A stretch of 64,000 nt of DNA, taken from Diplocarpon mali. Its lineage: Eukaryota > Ascomycota > Leotiomycetes > Helotiales > Drepanopezizaceae. The DNA is taken from the NCBI GenBank assembly GCA_024741835.1, contig JAENRP010000029.1:1-64000 (forward strand), given 5' to 3'. Shown here piece by piece: positions 21,590 through 34,200 of this stretch (positions are counted from its first letter, which is position 1; each line of letters opens with the position of its first letter). Both the position numbers and the translations under genes were made by a program. The notes under the pieces are model-generated. The model saw only the letters and a list, made by a program, of their open reading frames with translations, made no database searches and had not been told where the DNA came from.

Positions 21590-23953
21590 ATGATTGTCGA
21601 CTGGAAGGCATTGGGAGAGAAGAAGCGCGACTCGGTGAACGCACTTATCCCGAAGCCCTGGCTCTTGACATCCCCTCTCCCGACCGCGACCGAGCAGCGA
21701 GATGTGACCGGCAAGTACATCCAGCAGTACTTGTCTCCTCGAGAGATCGAGATAACAGAAACCGACGCGGTCGGGATTGTGCAGAATACGACCTCGGGGA
21801 AATGGAAGGCGAGGGAAGTTACTGAAGCTTTCTGTCATAGGGCTGCTCTAGCTCACCAACTAGTGAGTCATTCTGCTCGGAGATGAAGCTAGAGACTGGC
21901 TCACCGTAACAGGTCAATTGTCTGCACGAGATTTTCTTCGACGCCGCTCTGGCTGATGCTCAGAAATTGGATGATCATTTTGCAGCGCACAAGAAACCCG
22001 TCGGCCCACTCCATGGGCTGCCAGTCAGTCTCAAGGATCAATTTCATGTCAAGGATGTCGAGACGACCATGGGCTATGTTGGGGTGAGTGACTTCAAATC
22101 ATATCCCGTTTGTGCTTCTCTTTCTCGGGTGTGCTTCTGCACCCTGGCATGAGGGCTCTGGAAGCAAAGCCACGGAGGCCATTACTTCGATTCCGAGGTG
22201 CTAAATACCACACTGTCACATGAGAGTGCCATTTGTCACAAAGATTATGCCTGGCGTAACCAAGAAGATGGATATACTGACCCACTCCTGAACCCCTCAT
22301 GTCCAAGCAGAACCACGCATTGTCATTAGGAAATCGTGCTGAGGGACTATAGTGGATTGGCACCTTTGAAGGCAAACGAGGAACCGGAAAAGAAAAAGTT
22401 TACGAGAGTGAAATGACGCGAGAGCTGCGGAATCTCGGCGCAATCCTATACTGCAAGACCTCTGTCCCACATACCCTCATGGCTGGCGAGACTGTCAACA
22501 ACATCATCGGGTACACGTACAATCCCAAAAACCGTTCTCTAGCCACGGGCGGCAGCTCTGGTGGCGAGGGAGCTCTGATAGGCCTGAAAGGCAGTCCTGT
22601 TGGATTCGGCACAGACATCGGTGGTAGCATCCGTATCCCAGCTGCTTTCAATGGTCTGTACGGTATCCGCCCTTCGAGCGGTAGACTGCCTTACGAAGGC
22701 ATGGCCAATAGTATGGACGGGCAGAACTCGATTCTCTCAGTCGTCGGCCCGCTGGGTACTTCGGTGGGCGCATTGAGGCTAGTCATCAAAGCCATCCTGA
22801 GTCAACAACCTTGGTTCCACGATCCTCTAGTGGCCGAGATCCCTTGGCGAGACGAGCAGGAGAAGGCAGTTCTGGATATCGTCAGCTCCAACGGGACTGG
22901 CGGCCAGCTTGTCTTTGGTGTATTTTCCGACGACTTGGTCGTTCGACCTCAACCCCCTGTTCGGAGGGCTGTGGATATTGTGACGAGGCTGGTTGTAAAG
23001 CTGGGCCACAAAGTAATTCCCTGGGAACCGCCTTGCCATTCCGAGGCTGTTGAGATTAGTGTAAGTCTGCGTCCGAAGTTCACCGAGTAGATTCTGACCA
23101 GCCGCAGCTTAAGACCTGGCAATTTGACGGAGGGGCTGATAGTAGATTCTCCTCACTTGGCCGAGGAGTGACTTGACTGACGCGGAACTAGTCCATGATG
23201 CGCTCGCCCTTTCAGGCGAACCTATGATCAGCCAAGTAGCCTCTGCCTATGGCTCACTCAAAGAACAGTACACCGCCTCCCAGATCTGCGCCGTCAACGT
23301 CTCCAAACGCCAGTATCAGAAACGCTACAGTAAGGACAATCAGACAGGAGCCTCTCCCCCTATCTCGTGTCTTGCGATCCCACTCCCGAGCCATCTAGAA
23401 CCAAACATCTGCTGACCTTTGGATCATCCAGTGGACTATTGGAACTCTACCGCTTCGCTTACCGGTACCGGCCGTCCTGTCGACGCCGTCATCTCACCAG
23501 TAGCACCTTTTGCAGCGGCAAGACCAGATATGTAAAAATACTACGCTACGTATACTCTCTGGATCAGCCGCTGATGTGTTCTTGCGGCAGGTATGATTTT
23601 GGGCATGGACAGGCGAAGGCTAAACGTGTCATGCCAGGATACTCGGTGTGGGTCAACCTGCTTGATTATTCTGCGGCCGTTTTACCGGTCACGCTGGCGG
23701 ACAAGAGTGTTGATGTGGTGGATGAGGGGTATAAGCCATTGAATGGGACAGATGAGAAAGTCTGGGAGTCATGTGAGTTTTTGCCTGTCACTCCATGTTG
23801 TAGTTGGGCGTGGACTGACATCAGGAAGATGATCCGGAGCTCTACGATGGAGCTCATGTCTCTGTGCAGATTGTGGGACGCAGGTTTCAGGAGGAGAAAG
23901 TGCTGGCTCTGACCGAGTACCTTGGTGATGCCTTGGGGAAGCACGTTGTGTAG
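21590..23953 (+). CDS. Amidase-signature hydrolase (AmdS-like)
   Basis: Eight exons (21590-21862, 21913-22083, 22353-23060, 23108-23141, 23192-23329, 23432-23531, 23591-23772, 23829-23953) give 576 aa. Amidase-signature enzymes hydrolyse carboxamides with a Ser-cisSer-Lys triad. Visible are GLPVSLKDQFHVKD with the catalytic Lys, the Gly/Ser-rich signature TGGSSGGEGALIG with the cis-Ser, and GTDIGGSIRIPAAFNG with the nucleophilic Ser. The C-terminus (RPVDAVISPVAPFAAARP, SVWVNLLDYSAAVLPVT, YDGAHVSVQIVGRRFQEEK) matches acetamidase-like proteins. ATG TAA at 23530 looks like a nonsense codon but is best read as a splice donor (AT|GTAAAA). That splice leaves a 12-residue insert (DFGHGQAKAKRV). The 269-nt second intron is long. 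The substrate is unknown. Confidence 0.9.
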
Positions 23954-24641
23954 GAAACCTTTCTAGAAAGCTTGTCGAGGGATCGTGGTTGTCTGTGTCT
24001 CACTAGCTCAATGACCTCATTCCTCTTGTTCCAAGCAGTTTTTTTTTTCTTCTCTGACAAGGATATTGCCATCTGCTTGGAATGTCTGACGCCAGTAAAC
24101 GATTCCACCCTCCAGGTTTGCAGGGAGTCAATGGTGCAGAAATAACCCGCGGATTTGAGCTCGGTCTTGGCTGCTTGCCGGTCATAGATTTTCGTAGCTA
24201 AATTTTACTATTGGCGATTGATACCGGTCTCCAAAAAGCAGCGTTCTTTCACATCTATCTCATCGTATCTCGTTCGCGGCCATAGGACACGGATCCCCAT
24301 AATTCATTGCCGGTTCTCAGGGCTACAATCTGCTGCGATTGATGGCGGTCCTTGTCGAGGATGAATCGCCACAGGCCACGAACCGAGTTGGCACTCTCGA
24401 ACGTCGGTGCCCGATGGTGAAAACAAAAAACATGAAGAAAAATAACGGCATCCAAGGCAGCTCAGGCTGGAATGTTTCCCAATCGCTGGATCCGCTTTGT
24501 TTGGGCTCCCGAGCTACATTTCATTCGCTTCCTAAGCAGCCTTGGCATGGTAGTATCGCCTTGTGGCCTCGTCCGTCTCTTCCCATCACACATCACAAGC
24601 AACAATACCCAACCTCCATATTCGACCGAGCAACCGCCAAC
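23954..24641. other. Intergenic region
   Basis: About 690 bp between the amidase and the next ORF on the same strand. I see no gene. Confidence 0.5.
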
Positions 24642-25043
24642 ATGCGTTTCGCCGGCCGCAAACTCCTCAGCCCCCTGCGCATGGCACCGGCGAGGAGCTA
24701 TTCCAACCAGCCTCTGTCCTTCGTGCCCAAGAAGAAATCCGTCCTCACGCGCCTCGTACGCGTACCGCCTCCAAAGCCGGCGGATCAGCGAACACCCACT
24801 GCCAACAGACCCATTTCCGATCCGCCATTGCTTGAGCCTGCTAGCGACTTCGCTTTCTTATGTCATAATGGCGAGCGGCAAGAGGCTGCTCGCCGTGAGG
24901 ACAAGGCTGTCGAGCATGCGCGCCCCGAGAAGGATAACAGAGAGGCGACTCTGGACGCCAGAGAGGCCGGGAAGACTGGTGGGAGCGGTGGAAAATCCGA
25001 GGACTCTGGATTCAACGTCGATGACTTCTTTGATGACGGCTGA
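24642..25043 (+). CDS. Hypothetical protein, likely mitochondrial
   Basis: 133 aa in one exon. The start at 24642 (GCCAACATGCG) is chosen over upstream ATGs because the protein then opens with a plausible mitochondrial presequence: MRFAGRKLLSPLRMAPARSY is rich in Arg and Ser with no acidic residue. The rest is hydrophilic with PKKKSV and PPPKPA basic-proline stretches, a charged central helix (about 78-110), and an acidic C-terminus FNVDDFFDDG. I do not recognise a family. It may be a soluble matrix or ribosome-associated protein, but that is a guess. Confidence 0.45.
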   Translation: MRFAGRKLLSPLRMAPARSYSNQPLSFVPKKKSVLTRLVRVPPPKPADQRTPTANRPISDPPLLEPASDFAFLCHNGERQEAARREDKAVEHARPEKDNREATLDAREAGKTGGSGGKSEDSGFNVDDFFDDG

Positions 25044-26140
25044 GATGGAGAGCCAGGACGATGTGGTGGGGAGTGGCACGTCGCCAGCCGACGGCTCTGA
25101 TATCCGCTTGACCACCCTCCCAGGCCTGGGCTGTTGTGGTTTTCTTGGAGACCTGGTCTCTGCGAGGGCGTGTCCCACATCTTCTACCGGTGCGGCTCTC
25201 CAGGGAATAGCACGAAGCGCCTGGACGCGGCGAACTGGAGGAAAGTGGTGATGGCGCTCTTCTGGAGTGCAAAGTGGAGCTGGCGGTACGAGCCAGGACA
25301 CACCTCAACGACCGAGTCGAAGATCACTTAACCCACGGGCTAGAAATCTCGCTGCGCAAGCGCCCACCATGAGACGTGAATTGGCATGCGGTGTACACAG
25401 TGCCTTCTCCCTATACATCCTCGAATTCTATCTTGCAACGGTCTTGCAACAGTGATCCCCAGGCAGAACATCCAACTCCACATCATGTACACTGCAATCC
25501 ATCCCCCGTTCCATGTGACCTCGAGCGCGCTCTGCTTGTTCCCATGCGCGCACGAATCGGTGTCTGCTCCGCTCATTTCCCTCCCCTGCCCGGGCTGATT
25601 CTCTCTCGTCAACGCCCGTCCGCGAGCAACATCGAGCGCCATCTCGCTACTGGGGAATAGGGGCTGCTACTCACTCGCCGGCAACAGCTTCTTCGTCCCC
25701 GCTTTCTTCCGGCTCTACAACCTGCGACAGGGCATGCGAGCGTTGGACGTGGTCAACTGTGAATCCCTCGTCTGTAGGTAGATGGGCAGATGGGTAGATG
25801 GGCAGATGGGGAGATGGGTAGATGGGTAGAGATACGTGGATCGATTGGCATTTCCCTTCCCGCGGCCCCAGCATGTATCGAACTGTGTCTAGTACAACCG
25901 TCGGGATAGGCGTTTGACCACTCCATGCTCACTAGATCCTGGTATGATGTTGGTAGCATGAGCGACGCCATCTGATTTGTTATTGACTCGCTCGCTTGGC
26001 TTCGCTCAGTATTTCCTCCCTCGGTCTCTGGCACGCCTCATCCCATTCTCTCACAACACTACCTTAAGAATCAACATATTACTAGCATCAGAGACACACC
26101 AAACCCAATGGCTCCCCACATATCAAGCACATGCCCTTTA
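25044..26140. other. Intergenic region between convergent genes
   Basis: About 1.1 kb holding no recognisable gene. A GATGGGYA octamer repeat lies at 25775-25831. Confidence 0.5.
25775..25831. repeat. (GATGGGTA/GATGGGCA)n minisatellite
   Basis: About seven 8-bp units (TAGATGGG/CAGATGGG) between convergent genes. Confidence 0.88.
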
Positions 26141-28111
26141 TCAAGCACCAATCTTCACGTAACCCTGCACGACCTGGTTTTCCAGGCCCTCCATCCCGCT
26201 CCCCATCCTCTGCTGCCCATTCCCACCCCCCGCTCTAAACCCGGCAGCTGGGTTCACGGACCCAGTACTCATCTGCGCCTCAGAAGCCCGCTGCATATCG
26301 TTCATATCGGCGAAACTGTCATCCTCTTCCATATCTGCATCGGCGTCCGCGTCCGCGTCGCTGCAGGACATGTTCGGGTCCATCACTATGGTTGGTGTTG
26401 GTGTCATTCGAGGACTGGTTATCTGAGGCAGGGACTGGCTTTGACTATGGCTCGTTTGGTGATTCTGGCCTGCATTGTTGTTCTGGATTGATGTTTGATT
26501 TGGTGCTTGGTGTGAGTTGGGGTTCAGCTCATGCGACTGATTCTGTTGTTGAGTCTGAGCTAGAGGTGGGAAAGTCCCCGAATGCGACGACCCAGTACTC
26601 AAGCTCCGCTGCGTCACCGCCGCGTTGCCATTTCCCCTGGCCTCTCTCACAACGCCCTTCCAGCGTCCGATGGTCCGCTCTATCACAGCATCAAGCGGGA
26701 TGTTCGAATCCAGGAGCTTGGCTGCCGCCAACGAGTCCGTAGCCGGCTCATCTGCCAACTGACCAAGCAGCGGCGCATCGAACGGGAACGTGCTCGGCCC
26801 CGAAAGTTTAAACTCCCTCGGATGCTGCAGGCGGCTCAGCTCATCGACCTGTTGCTTCAGGTGTGCCGTTTCTTGCTTCAGAAAGTCGCGCTCCTTTTTG
26901 AGGTTGTCGAGCTCCTCGGATTTTCGACCTACGCTACGGGCGAGCTCTAATATCCAGATCTCAGTGCGTTTCGGCATGGGCAAGGCAGTCCAATGCCCGA
27001 AGACGCTATGTAGATGCGCCGAGATTCTGGTCTCGAGGGCGCCGGCTGCTATTTCGGCGCGCTGCTTGATATCGGCTGGGTCCTCGATGCCAAACGTTGA
27101 AGGAGGAGGTCGTAGAGGGTAGGAGAGGTCGTCTGGAGGGGTGTTGGTGGCTATTCGAGCGGAAGTCCGCCAGGATTGGAACGCGGCTGAGAAGTGGTCC
27201 ACGAGGGCGTGGTATTGGCTTTCTCCTGGGGGGTGGATGGACCACGAGGTTGTGGTTGGGACCGTGGTGCTTTGGTAGAGCGTTGGAGGTGGAGGCAGAC
27301 ACTGGAGGGCTAGCGAAGGGAAGTCCAGCTTGAGCGGGTCGTAGTCAAAGACCGAGGGACCGTCGATGCGTTGCCTGCGTTGGTTAGACATCTATCGTTC
27401 TCCAGGAGAGGGTGTCGAGAGTATGTGATATGTATTCAGGATAGGGACATACTTGGCAGCTCGAATCGACCCCAACAGCTCTCTCAACGCCAACTCGGCC
27501 GCCTTTGCATTATCCAACGCATCGATCATCTTCTGCTTCTGCTCAAACGTCGTCTTTGCCAGCATTTGTTTACTCACAGACCTGCTCCTGGGTTCTCGCC
27601 TTCTGTTCCCATCTCTCTCCTCCCCGTCCCAACTCCGAGCATCACTCGCTCGCGGCGGGATGTGGTTCATCACTCCCGTACTCTCCCACGTCCCCTTGTT
27701 GATGAAGAAATTCGCCTTCCCTTTGTGATGCTCAAACCCACCGGCATCCCCCATACTCTCCCTCCTCAAACTCGGACTCTCGTTCCCCATCCGCGAATCC
27801 AGCCCAGGACTCCTCCGATCCATGGCAGCCGGTGTGCCTGCCGGCGTCGAGCTCTCCCTTTTACTTGTCGACGCCCGCGGCTGTCTCCTCGTGATGCCTC
27901 CCCTCATTTTCCTGATCTCGGCCACGTCGTGCACCCCATCTGCGGCCTTGGGATTCTTCTCCTTGATATACAGGTCGAGATGGCGGCCCAGAGACGAGGA
28001 AGTGAATTGCTGCGCGCAGAACGGGCAAGCCTTGTCTTTTGCAGCTTTGTTGGCCCCGTTGGCAGAGCCCGAGAAGTCGGCTGTTGAGCCTGGAGTGCCC
28101 GCGTCGGCCAT
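26141..28111 (-). CDS. Fungal zinc-finger/coiled-coil protein, unknown role
   Basis: Minus-strand exons 28111-27453 and 27374-26141 give 630 aa. Residues about 28-50 form a CxxC..H..-type finger (ACPFCAQQFTSSSLGRHLD), followed by a basic ITRRQPR block and a long disordered Ser/Arg region. The second half begins with RIDGPSVFDYDPLKLDFPSLALQ, has a globular part about 290-370, and then a Glu/Lys/Leu coiled coil (LDNLKKERDFLKQETAHLKQ). The C-terminal third is Gln/Asn/Ser-rich with an Asp-Ala run (SDADADADADMEEDD). The layout suggests a nuclear regulator or adaptor, and my impression is that it is conserved in Pezizomycotina. I cannot assign a function. The 3' splice site lies only about 10 nt after the CTAAC branch motif. 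Confidence 0.82.
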
Positions 28112-28664
28112 GGTTTTTCCTCAGTAGTGAACGCGCCCCCGTCTGAAGGTGTTATCGTTGCATTGGCGATCGGGGTAGAAATATATTACTATTAAGTTCG
28201 GGGATTGTCAGTTGGCGGGAGGAATCAGGAAGATCTGGAGAGATGTTGTTCTAAGGGGTTTCGTTGTCTGGGGCACCTTAAATTATTTCGGCTACAGTTC
28301 AGGGATGTCGTCCTACCATGTATCCCTGCCAGAGAGAAATCACCTGGCAACACAACACGCGATAGAGAAATGTATTTGATGTACCTCGATCTGTGACAGA
28401 GGGTTTTTTGGAGCAGCATTACAGCATGTGTGAGTTCCGCCAGAACCTTTTCCGGTGTGAGGGCTTGAACTCATTAATCACGGGTCATGGGCTCTCTCAC
28501 AGCTGTAACTTATACAGCTAATTTGGGACGTGGTTGAAATCATCTGTGCTTTTGTCTACCAGCTCTATGCGATCACACAAACCGGCACTATGAACGATAA
28601 ACCTGTAATCATGCAGAGCTTGAATTCTGCAACCATTCCCCAACAGCAAACTTCCACTAGTGAA
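28112..28664. other. Intergenic region
   Basis: 553 bp between two minus-strand genes. It should hold the REI1 3' end and the promoter of the zinc-finger gene. I see no gene. Confidence 0.5.
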
Positions 28665-30415
28665 TCATTGTAGGAGAGGATCCTAGGAAGAACGTAGATC
28701 AGTATACACATTCTCAGTCGACAAGGAGTAGGTCTTACTCTGAAATGCTTCTGGGAGTTGTTCTGCTTGTTGACATGCCATTGGTATTGCCTGCTCGCCC
28801 GCTCTGCAACCTTTCTGGACCGCTTCTCAAGAGCTTGGACCTCCTTGCGCTTCTCAGCAGTCACGCCAGCCATGCCGAGCCCACCGTTTGCCCGGCTAAC
28901 CAGAGCTCTACCGCGCTCTCTCTCGTTGCGACGAACAGCCCTCTCATCCTGCTCTTCCTCGGAGCTAGCGTTGGCCTCTATAGCAAGCTGCTCTTGTCTC
29001 TCTGCGGCCGACGGATGGTTGGCCAGGTTCTGTCTGTAGTACCTGTTCAGTGATCTGTGGCCGGCGATACGACCTGATGGGAGATGGAGCTCGTAGTCGG
29101 AATAGAACACTGCATGGGTGTGCTTGTGCGCATGTGAGTGCCACCCATCCTTATTTCGGTGTGGTCGAGGATCATCGTGGGCATGGTGAGGGTGCTGATT
29201 AAGTTTCTCATACCGGTGTTTACGGCCGGCGGGCACTGCGGTCAGATCGTCCGAGTCGAGCGAGGATTCAGAACTGTCTGTCTCCCAGCCATCTCCGTCC
29301 ATATTTTCATCGCCGTCTTTGTCGAGTTTCGTTTGACGCCTGGCTCCCAGCTTGACTCCACCACTCTGTTTCGCCCCTGGTAGCTCATTCTCGTCACCTG
29401 ACTCGTCTTCTTCATCCGAGTAGGTGCTGGTGAAATCGTAGAACTCTCCGATCTCGAGCTGCTGATCTTCGGTATCGAACGGGATCTTGCAATGTCCCTT
29501 GTCCCTCATATGTGTCTGAAGACCAAACACGGTGGGCTTCAGCTTTCCACAGTACAAACACTCGTGGAACTCGGTAATCTTTTCGTAGAGATATCCGATC
29601 AGTCCATCAAGTTGAACCAGGTAGGTTCGCTCTGGGATGAACATCCCATGTACCCGCTCCATATGTGCAGTGTTGAGCACTATGGACGGCGAGTCGTAGT
29701 TGCAAAACAAGCAGCGCTTCAAAGCAGTCTCCAGAGTAATATCCTCATCAGCAGCAGTGGCTGAAGACGCTGTCTTGACCGACCCCTCCTTTTTGCTCTC
29801 TGCAGAATTATGTGGTCGCGACGGGCTTCCTGCAGCTGCGGTGCCTCCCTGCAGGTTGGCATTGTTGATTCCCTCAACAACCTCGTCGAATTCCTCCTCG
29901 GCGTCGGAATCTACGGACTCTTCAACTGTCGTGGGCTCTCCGAGCGAGAAAGTCGAACTCATTACAGAACTGGCCTCGTCGATCGTTGTCCCCTCAGCTG
30001 CTGCCAACTTGGCTCTATGCTTCTGACTCCCAACGTGGTTCTGATAGGCGTTTTTGCTGAAGTAAGTTCGTACACACACGGTACAGGTCTTCTCATACGA
30101 GGCCTTGTGTGCTGCGGCCATGGATGTTGCTTGCGCCTGAAGGACCTTCTCCGTAAAACTTTCGCACGAGATCGGTGGAAGAGATGTAACACGGCGCTTG
30201 AGATTGTAACGGCTGGAGAAACTTGTCAAAAAGTGAAGGGATACAAAAACAGGAACCGAGACTTACTGCCAGTCGCTGCGCATGTGTGCTCTTTGCAGTT
30301 CGCTGTTCCTGAACGCGACTTGACATGTATTACAGGTATACGGATGGGAAGAACTGGTGTCAGCCTGTCCCGCTACCGTCGGCGCCGGCATTCTGCTGGC
30401 TGTGATAGATGCCAT
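28665..30415 (-). CDS. REI1: Cytoplasmic 60S biogenesis factor REI1
   Basis: Minus-strand exons 30415-30267, 30212-28739 and 28682-28665 give 546 aa. Rei1/ZNF622 acts in late cytoplasmic maturation of the 60S subunit, helping release Arx1-Alb1 and probing the exit tunnel. Four C2H2-type fingers are visible: YTCNTCQVAFRNSELQRAH with SDWHRYNLKRRV, CTVCVRTYFSKNAYQNH, RCLFCNYDSPSIVLNTAH, and CLYCGKLKPTVFGLQTH. Acidic stretches lie between fingers 2 and 3 and after finger 4. The LPSGRIAGHRSLNRYYRQNL block and the C-terminal NKQNNSQKHFRDPLLQ are family hallmarks. The last 18-nt exon supplies DPLLQ and the stop. Start chosen at MASITASRM rather than an upstream Met that reads promoter sequence. Confidence 0.95.
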
Positions 30416-31247
30416 GGTGGTTTTTGTGAGTCGAGTTTGTGGCAATGATCCCGCGGTGACAAATGTTGGTGGGGTTTCGTAAAGTGGAAAAAGAAAACAA
30501 AAACTCAGGGCCTTCAATATTACCCAGCAGCGGTTGATGACCGACTACTTCTTTCAACTTTTGATCTGGAATTCGGTAGAGAATATGTATCCGGCAGTAA
30601 ATGATATGAGAGGCGATGTCCACAAGAATTGTCGAAGTCTCGATTCGTAGTCATAAAGAGGACGTGCGGATCTTTGGTATTGAATTGTGGGACCCTTTGG
30701 ATTCGGAGGTGGGGCTTACGATAGCCGAATAAAACAGAAACAGCAACAAAACAGCTTGAGCCCCAACATAATTATGTCTCTATTACGGAGGTTCCTCATG
30801 AGTCCCTAGCTCTTTGGAGCAACCATAATCTTGACCCGTCAACCATGATTGCTAGCCGTGATCTTCATACTTGCGTTGAGAGTTCTTCAATTGCGCCGCA
30901 CTGCGTTAAATATAAGTTGAGATAATATACAACACGACACATCCATACTGGATTGAAATAGTTGCGCTGTTTGCCGAACACCGGTCACCGTAGGTCCCAC
31001 CTCCGAAGCGACATATCAGAACCTCGGGGAGGTCGGGAGTCGGCCGCTAGCTGATTATCGAACTGATAAGCCCGCTTTTGCACGGCGCTAGCACCAGATC
31101 AAGTCAACAAGACGCGGCTGAGCGAAGCGCGTTGCCTCGGATTTGCCATCTCGATATCAGACACCGCAAAACCATCCCTCGTGCCGATACCCTGCGCACG
31201 ACTAACTGTTCTTCCTAACACCAGCCGTCTATTTCACTGCCAATGTC
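30416..31247. promoter_or_regulatory. Divergent promoter, REI1/HECT ligase
   Basis: 832 bp between head-to-head start codons. No ORF of note. Presumed to hold both promoters; I could not assign specific sites. Confidence 0.5.
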
Positions 31248-34200
31248 ATGACTCGAGATACTCGCAGAGTCTCTGATGATCGAGGTGCTGCCAGCGATGC
31301 GGAAATTTACGCAGCCTTGTGGGCAACGGCGCCGTGGCCTCGCCTTCCAGAAGACGCCCCGAATGAATTGAAACGACTTACGATCAATATTGATGACCCC
31401 AAAAGAATTTATGGTATCCACAGAGCTCGTCGACGGCACAACTTCCAGCTCTTGGTTGAGAGGTCTGCCACAAGAGGTACTCAGGCTTATTACTGAACCT
31501 ACTGACAACTTAGCAGATACATTCTCCAAATCAGATACGGCTGTCAATCAAAGACCTGCACAACGACGACATGCTTCTCCTGCCGAAAGCGTGCTGCGAA
31601 TGGTGCCCCGGTTCGGCGTTACAACTCGAGCAGCGCACGAACCCTGGCGATATACATGGCCAGTCAGGATAATCCTGAACGAGGTCTTTGCCATTATGCG
31701 AGTGTCGGGAGAGTGGTAGTAGACGTTCCCAGGGCACTCAGGCCGAAGCCAACTTCTCTGACTGGAGGGAGGACCCCTCCAGTCGTTCCAAGCCTGGGAA
31801 GAAGGGCAGATGGGAAGCAGACCCTGAAAACTGGCGTCTTTGTTGAGGATTTACCGGGGGCCAACGAAAAAATCAAGGAGAAGGCGTCAGCGGATAATCT
31901 GAAAGGAAGAGTCCAGAATGACTTCTCTTCCCTGGAAGAGCCCTCCACCGTGGATCATCGATCTTTTGTGCAGAATCTATTTGGCACAGTTGCCTTCAAG
32001 ATGATTGAGTGGCTCACGCCTCGAAATCTTGATCGATTAGCAAACTCACGAGATAGGCCCGTGATATCAGAAAATACATCCTCTACGGATCATGAGGACT
32101 TGCCGAGTGGTGCTGATGGTTTATCGCATGCTGAGGCTGGGAGAAGTTCGAAGCTGATTACCGGCCCGGAATTTGATGTACGAGGTGAACCCAGTACCGT
32201 GGTGCCAGCACCTGAGAAGATGCCCCAACCTAGCGCTCTTCCGAATCCTGAGGCTGTTCCTGCTGAAGGAGCCATATCAAGCACGATTGTCGACTCACGG
32301 CCTCATTCGGTCCACGTCCCACAAACTTTCTCGAGTCCGAGCCTATTGAAGAAATCTGACCCGGTTGGATCTCGAAGCCCAAAGAGTACTATCAACAAGT
32401 CAACGAAACAGTGTGACACTGCTAGTGAACCGCTACCGCCTCCTGCCTGCCTTGTGCAACGGCCAACAGCAGAACCCATTCGTCAAACCTTGATCACCAG
32501 CCCAAAGATACGGAACAGCAGTGTTATACACGCTTCTTTAGACAGCGTCCAGAATGATGGCAACTGCGACGATATTAGCAAGAAAAACCCTCAGGCTTAT
32601 AAAGTCAAATACCTGCCTGCCGAAAGCAAGGCAGAACCAGTGGAACGTCTAAGGCTAAAAAGTAACGGACAGACTCCTGGAAATCTTGGATGCAAGCAGC
32701 CCCAATGTGCCTCGGAGAAGAAGTTGAAGGATAGCCTGAGTCCCGTGTCTCCCCTACACCAGGAAGCCTTGCTCCCCCAGTCTATGTCTCTATTGTCTAT
32801 TGAGACCATCGAGCTATTGTGCGATGTCCTGCAGACTGACGGGACCTACGAAAAGCACTTGCTACAACCGCAGATTGTCAGCGATAGCTTAAAAAGATTC
32901 CGCCCTGGCATGGCATCTCGAGCTCGAAGTTCATCATCACGTCTCCCCTCACACGCTCATAGGTCAAAAAGACAGTGGAGCATATTTACCGAACAGAGCT
33001 TCTTTGACGTGCTTGGAAAACCAGATTCGCTCTTGAGGTCTTTTAGCGACGAGGAATCGAAACTATTTGACACGCAGACAACATGGTACCTCCTCTTCCG
33101 GATGACTAGAGTTGCGCCGTCGTTGGTGTTCGACCGCCTATGGGAGGTCGCTGGGAATCTTTTCCGACCGCCCGAAACATTGGAGTTGGCTTACGAGTGG
33201 GCAAAAGATCAAACCTCTTCCCCTCGAGGGACTCTGTCTAGCAATGATGCTGCCCGAGTAATCAATATTTGTTTGCATGCACTTGTTGCGGCAGCACCTC
33301 TTACAACTGATGCCCGTCAGCTGGCGAACATGTCTCGGATTCGGTCGTACGGGCTGGCTTTGCTTGGGAAGGCATCCTCATCGCTGGAACCAACGGAATT
33401 GTGTCTCCAATACGAGGATGCGTTTACAGACGAGCCGGCTTTCAGACTCGCCCGGAGGCTTTTTGCAGCAATACCAACAAGACGACGTTTTACCGAGCTT
33501 GTTGAGCTTCAGGGAGATATTCGAAACGACGATAAGCGCGAGCCTGATATTCTGGATAAAGTTCTCGAGTCTCTGAGATTTCTAGACTTGGGGACAGCTC
33601 CGATCCTTGAATTCTCGGATGATGAGCGGGCAATCCACGAAAAGCGCGTTCCGACACTGATCCTTGACTGGGCCAGAACAGTCATGCTGCAAGAGTGGGA
33701 CGGTTCTGCCCGGGTACCAAATGATGGCTCATTTGGTGGTGCTCTTGCCATGATAGCAGCCATTTGTAGGGTTTGATGCCGTTGTAGTAGAGAGCTATAC
33801 TGACTTCCGTAGACAAGAATCGTAAATCGCTACTCCTGGGCGACATCCACTTCCGAACCGAGTACTTTGCTGAGCGAATGGATCCAGTCGACATGCCCAT
33901 CGAATGGCTATCCTTCGGAAATAATAAGCGGACTGTGCATCTACTTGACTATCCATATCTCTTCAACCCTTCCACCCTTGTTACCTACTTTCGAGCCATC
34001 AATTATTCTAAGATGAACCAGTCCTACGAGAAAGCCCAGACAACAGGGCATCTTGTCCATCACTTTATACAGGAGGGTAGCCTGGTAACAGACAGACTCA
34101 GAAAGGAAAAGTTGTTTGACCGCCTCCGCACTGCGACTTCCGAGTTTATGGTTCTGGAAGTTCGCCGAAGTAACGTTCTGTTGGATACTTTCAATGCGAT

